Shown one piece after another: positions 57,951 to 64,000 of a stretch of 64,000 nucleotides of DNA. How positions within the stretch are numbered: the stretch's first letter is position 1; every line of letters starts with the position of its first letter. This stretch comes from Leishmania donovani (taxonomy: Eukaryota; Euglenozoa; Kinetoplastea; Trypanosomatida; Trypanosomatidae). Under the pieces are notes generated by a model, which worked only from the letters and a program-made list of their open reading frames with translations, searched no databases and was not told the DNA's origin. The stretch spans positions 3,969-67,968 of the forward strand of contig NC_018256.1 in the NCBI RefSeq assembly GCF_000227135.1, given 5' to 3'. Position numbers and translations under genes: made by a program.

Positions 57951-58642
57951 CGATAACTGCACAAAGAGCGGTACGTGTGTAAAGGCGTACGCGTGAGTGA
58001 GGGATGGGAGATGCTTAGCACGCCAGGAAGTGCAAGTGTGCCTCGCCGCAATGAGACACCACTTCAACAGCGAAAACAAAACAACGGAGGCCAATGCTAG
58101 GAGGAAGAGCACTAACACACGAGCAGACAATAATCTGGGCAATCGTTAGGAGAGGCGGTGATGGCACGCACAAAGACGCAGACATGCCCACATGGATCAG
58201 GGCAGGAGAGGTGAGAGGACAGGAGGATGCAGTTGTAGCGGTGAGCCTTCATGAGAGACAAAGTAGCGCGCTCGGCCACGCCAGACATGCACGCATACGC
58301 ACACAAGCAAGTGACACCCGCGTTCGTTGAGGAGAGAGCGGCCCCGCACACTTGCAAGGAGTGCGAGCTGAGGAGGAGGGGAAGGGCAAAGGTCGTTAGG
58401 ATGACTGCAGCTCACGCTCTGGTATATGCTCGAGCGGAGGTGGGCGAGTGCGCGACCCTCAACTGACCCCGTCGACTCAACCCGCGCGCCTGTCACCCGC
58501 GCCCTCTCGTGTTTGATTGCTCCTCGCATCTCACTGTCGAAGTGCATCCGCTTACCAACGCGACAACAACGAGCGCAAGGAACGGCCATCACCAGCACAA
58601 ACCTGCATCGCCAGACAGACCGCGACACAACCCCACGCACCG
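57951..58642. other. Intergenic region inhibitor-2 / RNA-binding protein
   Basis: No gene seen. It contains the inhibitor-2 5' region and the RNA-binding protein 3' UTR. Confidence 0.5.
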
Positions 58643-60253
58643 CTAGCGGGCCTGTTTGAACTGCATGCGCGCCACCTGCAGCAGCGCCGGTGGCAGCAGC
58701 CGCTCGCACACCGACATGGGCACACGAGGCAGATCGATGGAGCGCGGCACTTTACCGAGGCTGGTGTACTGGAGCGGCACCGGAAAGCCGTCCCACAAGA
58801 GCAACTCCGCCGGCACCTGCGATGGTGTCGCGGGAAAGTCGCCGCTATGCCCCCGCAGCAAAGAGGCAAGACCACCGGCGCCACCACTGCCACCGCTAGA
58901 GACGTCTCTCCCGTGACCTGCGACAGGGCCGCCCGCTTGCGTTCCCACTGCAGCTGCCGCCGCCGCCTTGGCCCCTTCAGGGCCGTCAGCTTTTTTCATG
59001 GCGCTCTTCCGCTCCGCCAGCCGCTTCTTGAGACCGTCCAGCGCGTGCGACGTCTTGCCAGTCTCCTTCGCTCCAGCAGGTGTGGCAAGCGAAGAGGAGG
59101 CTGGCGACAACTCGGCGGAGAGGGGAGCCGTGACTTCTGCCGCGGCACCAGCCTTCGCAGGGGATGACGCAGGCATGCCGTTCAGCTTGTCCGTCGACTC
59201 TGTCGGTACCGCCGTCCGGAGCAGCGCCTTCTTCACTTCGGCGTCGTAGTAGCGCTTCTGCTCCTCGGAGAGGTGGTCCCAGTGGGCAGACATGGTGCTG
59301 AGAAACGCCTTGCGCTTCTCTGCAGATGGGAAGGATGGCGGCTGGCGCCATGTGTGAGGCCACAGAAAGCGCGGCACGCCCGCCTTCTGCAGCGCCGCTT
59401 CCTGTCGCTCCATTGCAGCCTGCGCCGTCGCCCGTGCCACCTGCTCCTCTGTCTCCTTGCGCTCGTGGAGGGGGTGTGGACCCAAGGAGAAGCTCAGTCG
59501 CGCGCGCACGCTGGCGCCGTCTTCACCGCTCCGGTCGCGCAGCTGCAGCTCGCAGTGGCTCTGCACCAGACACTTTGTCGCCTCCTCCACAGACGAAAAC
59601 TGAATGTACATGGCGCCCCTCTCGGCGTCGGTGCCGATGTAGTGCAAGGAGCAGTTCGGGGCCACGCGTCGCAATGCCTCCTCCACCACTGCCGCTGTGC
59701 AGCTAGCGGGCAGGTGCGTCAGCGACACCTCGTAGCCCGGCATCGCCAGAAGACTCTCCGCGTAGTGGCAGCCGCACCGGAAGCACGAAGTCCGTTGCTT
59801 TGAGTTGATGTTGCTGCACACACCGCACGGCCAGTCCTCGTTGGGGGTGTCAGGGGCGCCGAGAACGCTGTTGAGATGACCTCCATCCGTTGCGGGCAGT
59901 ACAGCGTCGCCGAGCACCGGTGGAAGCACCGGCGCCGAGGAGGAGGAAGGGTGGTGGTATGGCGGCGGGGCTGAGTGACCAGACGTGAACAATAGATCGT
60001 CCCCCAGCACCGAGTCGCTGCGCGGCTGCTTGTGAACTGAGTCTTCAGACGGCGAGCGACTGCGAAGGCGACGGTGACCGCGGAGCGGGTGCTCGTCAGA
60101 CGAGCTCGAGGAAACGGATGACGAGTACGAATATGACCTCGACGGTGATCGAGAGAAGTCGTAAGAGTACGAAAGCGAGCTGAAGCTGCTCCCACTGTCG
60201 TCGAATGGGAGAGACGGCTCCCGGCCGTGGCGGGCACGGACTGGATCACTCAT
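58643..60253 (-). CDS. RNA-binding protein with RanBP2 zinc finger and RRM
   Basis: A 536-residue probable mRNA-processing factor. The N-terminus is Ser/Arg/Tyr-rich (about 15-95). A RanBP2-type zinc finger is at about 141-165 with W-P-C-G-V-C ... C-F-R-C, which binds single-stranded RNA in related proteins. A degenerate RRM follows (about 172-262), with YEVSLTHLPASCTAAVVEEAL as strand 1 and helix 1, and GAMYIQFSSVEEATKCL as the RNP1-like strand. After a coiled segment there is a helical block with PRFLWPHTWRQPPSF and HWDHLSEEQKRYYDAEV, then a low-complexity Ala/Gly/Ser tail. The finger-plus-RRM order is that of the RBM5/RBM10 splicing regulators. The G-patch is not seen. Trypanosomatids have few cis introns, so a role in trans-splicing or 3' processing is likelier. 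ATG at 60253. Confidence 0.85.
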   Translation of the reverse strand: MSDPVRARHGREPSLPFDDSGSSFSSLSYSYDFSRSPSRSYSYSSSVSSSSSDEHPLRGHRRLRSRSPSEDSVHKQPRSDSVLGDDLLFTSGHSAPPPYHHPSSSSAPVLPPVLGDAVLPATDGGHLNSVLGAPDTPNEDWPCGVCSNINSKQRTSCFRCGCHYAESLLAMPGYEVSLTHLPASCTAAVVEEALRRVAPNCSLHYIGTDAERGAMYIQFSSVEEATKCLVQSHCELQLRDRSGEDGASVRARLSFSLGPHPLHERKETEEQVARATAQAAMERQEAALQKAGVPRFLWPHTWRQPPSFPSAEKRKAFLSTMSAHWDHLSEEQKRYYDAEVKKALLRTAVPTESTDKLNGMPASSPAKAGAAAEVTAPLSAELSPASSSLATPAGAKETGKTSHALDGLKKRLAERKSAMKKADGPEGAKAAAAAAVGTQAGGPVAGHGRDVSSGGSGGAGGLASLLRGHSGDFPATPSQVPAELLLWDGFPVPLQYTSLGKVPRSIDLPRVPMSVCERLLPPALLQVARMQFKQAR

Positions 60254-61402
60254 GCTTCACACCCTTGAAGAAAGATGCGCAGGAGGAAAGGCAAGAGGAG
60301 ACGTCAGGCGCACGGTGCTCTCGACTGCACTTCTCTCCCGTTCTTTGTTGCGGGTGCTGGCGTAGTCGAGGCAGAACACGTGGCCGCCAATCAGCGTGCG
60401 CTCAGGTGGGGTGCGTGCGCAGGTGAGTTAGGGAGCTGCACCTCGTTTGGACTCGTCACCACGACGCGTGCTGAACAGCGAAACGACCAAAATAAAAGAG
60501 AAGCGGCTGTGCGGGAAGGCAAGATGGAGAAGAGGAAGCGCACACGAGGCAAGCGAAGAGAAGGAAGGGACACGGCAGAGGAGAACAGCAGAGGAGGGGG
60601 GCCTCTGCGTGGGCGGTGCAGAAGCACGCACAACCGGTGCCAGTGTCCTCCCCATGCACACGCGCCCTCTCATGCGCGCATATCCCTTGACCACGGGCGC
60701 GAGCAATGCGGAGGGAGGGAACAGGCACGACGAAGAAAAACAAAAGTGTGTGTTGAAGAATTTTCTGTTTGGTCAACAAGAGCGCACGCAGCGGTTGGGT
60801 TGAGGGGAGTGACGCGTCGCGTCGTGTCACGTGGGCACGCACTCCCAGAGGCTGCAAGGGAGGTAGGATACGCCAACGACGAAAGAAAAGATAGAGAAGC
60901 GTGGGAGGGAAGAAGGGCGGGGCGGAGAAACGCTCAGGTGCGCCAATGGCCCTGAGGACTCGTCGCCGCCTAACTTTGAGACGACTGCCACAGCCACGCT
61001 ACCCGTCAGTTTCCTTCCGCTTCGTACACATCCGCGGTTGATTGCCACGCGAGCTGTGGCACCCACCCACCCCCCCCACCCCCCCTCGCCCTCTTTCCTC
61101 TTCTTCCAGGCCTCCAAGCAGGAATTGTGGAGCTGGTGTGTGGGTGAGGCTCGACTCATCAGGTGGGCGCGGAGACGAACGATGAGACGCGGTGGCGTGC
61201 ATCGCTGCCGACAAGAAAAAAAAAAGATGATGGGAAGAGCTGAACGAACCAGTTTGCCAGGCCCATCACGCAGTGAGAGGCGGAGAGCAAGTCCGTGGGC
61301 CGGAGGGGACGTGTTCGGCACGAACCCGGCAACGCGAGGTGGTAAAGGAGGGAGGCAAGCACGTGGATGATGAAGCCTCGTGCTTCAACGGTGTGGGCAC
61401 AA
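60254..61402. other. Intergenic region with long polypyrimidine signal
   Basis: No gene seen. Bases 60495-60600 are almost continuous purine on +, the longest sense-strand polypyrimidine block in the window, probably serving the RNA-binding protein mRNA. A C-run at 61060-61085 on + is G-rich on the sense strand. Confidence 0.5.
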
Positions 61403-64000
61403 CTAGGCAACTCCCTGTGCTCTCATCTCTTGCAGAATGTGCTGCACCACCTCCTCCGCCTCCTTCTCCGCCTTCTCGATGATGGCTTGCTCCTTGCGTT
61501 GGCGCGACGTTGCGGCGAAGTCGGCGCGCGCCCTTTGCGCCTGCTTCACCTTTTCTGCAGCTCGCCGCCGCACGGCCGCTTTGATGGACTCGTCCTGAAG
61601 CAGTTCGCTCATGGTTTCGGAGACGGCGGTGGCAACATCGGGGTAATCCTCAGCAGTCAGCGCCGACAGCTCGTGATGGTTGGCGGTGCTCATGTCAGAG
61701 AGCAAATCCGTGGTGAGAACAGAAACGTGGTAGGCAACCTTCTGCAACGCGGCGGCAGGCACCTCGAAGAGCTCGTTGCCAGAGCTGCCACTTTCCGGGC
61801 CTCCTCCCTCCCCTCTGCCGCCCCCATGCACTCGTGCGTACGACGCGGCAGTGCCTGCAGTCGTGGAGGTATCGGACACCTTTGGCACGGCACCGCCACC
61901 TCTCCGCCCCGGCAGCGGTCGCAGGGTGAGCATTGGAGTCGTGGGAGGAACCAGCACCCGAGGATCAACCTCGGTCACTGCGGCCGCGTTAAAGGGAGAG
62001 TACGGCAGCGCCTTGGCGCGTCGCACCATGTCCTCGCGGACCGTGTCGGCCAAAGCGTCGGCGATAGTCCAGAGCTGCTGCTGCGTCACCCAGCATGCCA
62101 TCCGGAACGTGCAGCCGCCATCCCCTGGCGCCAAGGTGGCAGCACCGCTGGTGTTGAGTGCCTCAAAGGGCAGGCAGTGCATCGCCGCCTTGGCAACCTC
62201 CTCGCACGCCGCATCTCCCCTGAACTGTACGAGCACGGGGTACACGGCGCTCGGGGTGCGCGGCGCTGCATCGTAGGCGACACGCGCGATCTCCTCACAG
62301 AGATTTATCATGTCCAGCAGCAGCGCCCACGCAAATATGGCGGTGATGGAGCGTGCGCGGGGGGCAGAGACGTGCGGCTGAAGTCCCTCTGCTTTCTCTA
62401 TGCCGGTCGCCACGCGGCGCAGCACGTACTTGTCCAGCGCCTCGCGCACGGCATTGTAGAGATCGACGGCGCTCTGCAGATCTCGGGGGTCGAACAAGGG
62501 GACGCCACTGCTACCGAGCCCGCCCTGGAAGGCGGATGATGAGTTGAAGTACGCTTGGGTCCGCGCGGCCGCAGACACGGTGCCGGCGGTGAAGTGCGAA
62601 GCTCGGCCGTGCCCCCCCACGCCTCCTCCGTGAGCAAAAGTGTCGGCCGTCACCACCTCGTAGTGGGGTCTCGCCGCCTGCCACGACGATGCCGCCGTTG
62701 GGCGCTTCGTCGACCTGACTCCCTCCTCCTCGTACTCACCCGCGGAAGAAGTCCCGGTGCCCCTTGCACGCTCCTGTAAGAGGCCGAGCACGCAGTCCAG
62801 CACGGCACCTTCGGCCACGCTCTCGCTGTCTTCTCGGCGAGGGGCAGACACCAACGGCAGCGAGGCGGCGGCAGCCGAGGTGGAGGCAAGAGTGGCCGCC
62901 GACGCCACTCCAGGTGCACGAACGCGCGATCCGCGAGACCGGACAGTGTCGCGCACCTGCACAGTGGATGCAATCCTAGCCTGACGAGCAGAGGCGACGA
63001 CATCGGCTGCCTCTTTCACTGAGGCCGGTACACCGTCAGCGAGGGGGCGACTTCTGCTTTGCGCCTGCTCGAGACGATTGTATCCCTTCAGCATCGCGAA
63101 GGCCTTCACTAGCCTCTCCACCGCCTCCGACGCCTCGCGGAGCGAGGATATGCGCGTCTGTTCTGCAGTGGGCCGAGGATGCTCGTACGGCGGGGGCAGC
63201 GGGGGTATCTGCTGAACCGCCTCCTTATCTGTGGGGCTGGTGCGGTACTGCACACCACCAATCATCCACCCGTGTTGCATGTCCGTCGCTTCCTTCGCCG
63301 CCGCCGCCGCGGGTAGGACGGTGGATGGCGTCTCCATACCAGCGGTGGCATTGTTGGGAACAGTCGTAGAAGACCATCCCGGTGGCGGCAGAGCTGGGAG
63401 AGAAAGAGAAGCGCAGGCTTGCGGCGCTGGTGACGTTGTCGGCCCTTTAACGGAGGCAGGCGGCATTGTGGGCAGGGCGGTTGCAGGCGTTGGTATTGAA
63501 GGGACCACTGGCGCCGAGTTGACCGCTGGCGCTGGCGCAAGGGTCGTTTGTGGCTGCTGTCGTTGCGGCTTCTGCTGCTGAAGATGCTGTGAGAGGGTGC
63601 TGAAGACGCTGCTCGCAGCCACGGAGGCCGCCTTCGACGCCACAGTTTTCTGTGGCAACTCCGCCTGCTGCACCGATGTTGACTGGGAAGCTAGAGAGTC
63701 AGCAGCTGGCCGCAGTTCCTCTCCCTCCCTCGGGCTCTCGCCTTCTGCCTCTCTCTTGGCGGTGAGCATCCTGCCCAGCGGGGATGAGAAGCCTTCCACT
63801 CCCCTTCCGATCACGGAGCTATGCCGATGCGACGTTGGCCCCGTCGTGCTGTCGGTGCCGCTGCCACCAAAGGCCACAAAGTGGGAGAGGGCCTCGAAGT
63901 CAACGCCGTTTAGCCCTCGACGACTATGGTCGGCATCGTCGCTGGGGGTCCCTACGAATTCTCCTTGAGCAGCGCACGATGCCTCGAGCGTGGTGGGGTG
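61403..64000 (-). CDS. Hypothetical protein, 5' end outside window
   Basis: The frame is open from the stop at 61403 to the window edge (865 codons read), so the start lies beyond 64000. I do not recognise it. The first 300 residues are Ser/Pro/Ala/Gln-rich and presumably disordered. A helical segment near EASEAVERLVKAFAMLKGYNRLEQA is followed by more low-complexity sequence. A folded helical part of about 150 residues contains ITAIFAWALLLDMINLCEEIARV and CTFRMACWVTQQQLWTIADALAD. The C-terminus is a charged coiled coil (KVKQAQRARADFAATSRQRK ... EKEAEEVVQHILQEM). It could be a cytoskeletal or scaffold protein, but no motif decides this. No membrane helix that I trust. Confidence 0.78.
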   Translation of the reverse strand, partial: HPTTLEASCAAQGEFVGTPSDDADHSRRGLNGVDFEALSHFVAFGGSGTDSTTGPTSHRHSSVIGRGVEGFSSPLGRMLTAKREAEGESPREGEELRPAADSLASQSTSVQQAELPQKTVASKAASVAASSVFSTLSQHLQQQKPQRQQPQTTLAPAPAVNSAPVVPSIPTPATALPTMPPASVKGPTTSPAPQACASLSLPALPPPGWSSTTVPNNATAGMETPSTVLPAAAAAKEATDMQHGWMIGGVQYRTSPTDKEAVQQIPPLPPPYEHPRPTAEQTRISSLREASEAVERLVKAFAMLKGYNRLEQAQSRSRPLADGVPASVKEAADVVASARQARIASTVQVRDTVRSRGSRVRAPGVASAATLASTSAAAASLPLVSAPRREDSESVAEGAVLDCVLGLLQERARGTGTSSAGEYEEEGVRSTKRPTAASSWQAARPHYEVVTADTFAHGGGVGGHGRASHFTAGTVSAAARTQAYFNSSSAFQGGLGSSGVPLFDPRDLQSAVDLYNAVREALDKYVLRRVATGIEKAEGLQPHVSAPRARSITAIFAWALLLDMINLCEEIARVAYDAAPRTPSAVYPVLVQFRGDAACEEVAKAAMHCLPFEALNTSGAATLAPGDGGCTFRMACWVTQQQLWTIADALADTVREDMVRRAKALPYSPFNAAAVTEVDPRVLVPPTTPMLTLRPLPGRRGGGAVPKVSDTSTTAGTAASYARVHGGGRGEGGGPESGSSGNELFEVPAAALQKVAYHVSVLTTDLLSDMSTANHHELSALTAEDYPDVATAVSETMSELLQDESIKAAVRRRAAEKVKQAQRARADFAATSRQRKEQAIIEKAEKEAEEVVQHILQEMRAQGVA

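Noticed and set aside
57951..58142. Signal-peptide-like hydrophobic extension of the inhibitor-2 protein
   Set aside because: PP1 inhibitor-2 is a soluble nucleo-cytoplasmic protein. The signature starts just after the ATG at 57950, and the extension has UTR-like codon use.

Overview
This window is a trypanosomatid chromosome end, most likely Leishmania. Base 1 starts in the telomeric hexamer CCCTAA. No convincing gene lies on the + strand. All eighteen recognisable genes lie on the - strand as intronless ORFs separated by 0.6-5 kb of purine-rich sequence, which reads as polypyrimidine on the sense strand, as expected for trans-spliced polycistronic transcription. Transcription therefore runs from beyond base 64000 towards the telomere. 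Near-identical SIDER2-type retroposons and a decayed tyrosine-recombinase element resembling TATE point to Leishmania, perhaps subgenus Viannia. The subgenus is an inference, not a demonstrated fact.

Layout. 1-4180: telomere repeats, a mitochondrial enoyl-CoA isomerase only about 1 kb from the chromosome tip, then 2.3 kb without a gene. 4181-11926: FACT subunit SPT16, mitoribosomal protein uL3m and an unknown mitochondrial-looking protein. 11927-19636: two SIDER2 copies around a large unknown protein and cytosolic tryptophanyl-tRNA synthetase, then a Qa-SNARE. 20405-26000: a small Sen15-like protein, IFT27, a 2.1-kb gene-free block, and a WDR34/DIC5-like dynein-2 intermediate chain. 27138-34490: a 2450-residue DOCK-family protein whose N-terminal octapeptide array is hidden by 588 Ns. 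34491-37714: a long intergenic region with a third SIDER2 copy and a false assembly duplication. 37715-49556: proteasome RPN1, IQCH-like protein, RNA polymerase II RPB3 and IFT70. 50386-52095: a polytopic MFSD13A/TMEM180-like membrane protein. 52096-57536: a 5.4-kb gene-poor stretch holding the decayed recombinase element. 57537-64000: an inhibitor-2-like PP1 regulator, an RRM/RanBP2-finger protein and a 5'-truncated coiled-coil protein.

Functionally the genes are mixed housekeeping, as is normal in a trypanosomatid transcription unit, but three intraflagellar-transport genes (IFT27, DIC5, IFT70) and a probable flagellar IQCH fall within 28 kb. Start codons were set at ATG. Several long open frames extend upstream only through TTG or GTG codons, and those extensions were trimmed. 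Three 99-N gaps are flanked by exact repeats of 39, 328 and 43 bp, so they are failed contig joins rather than missing sequence.
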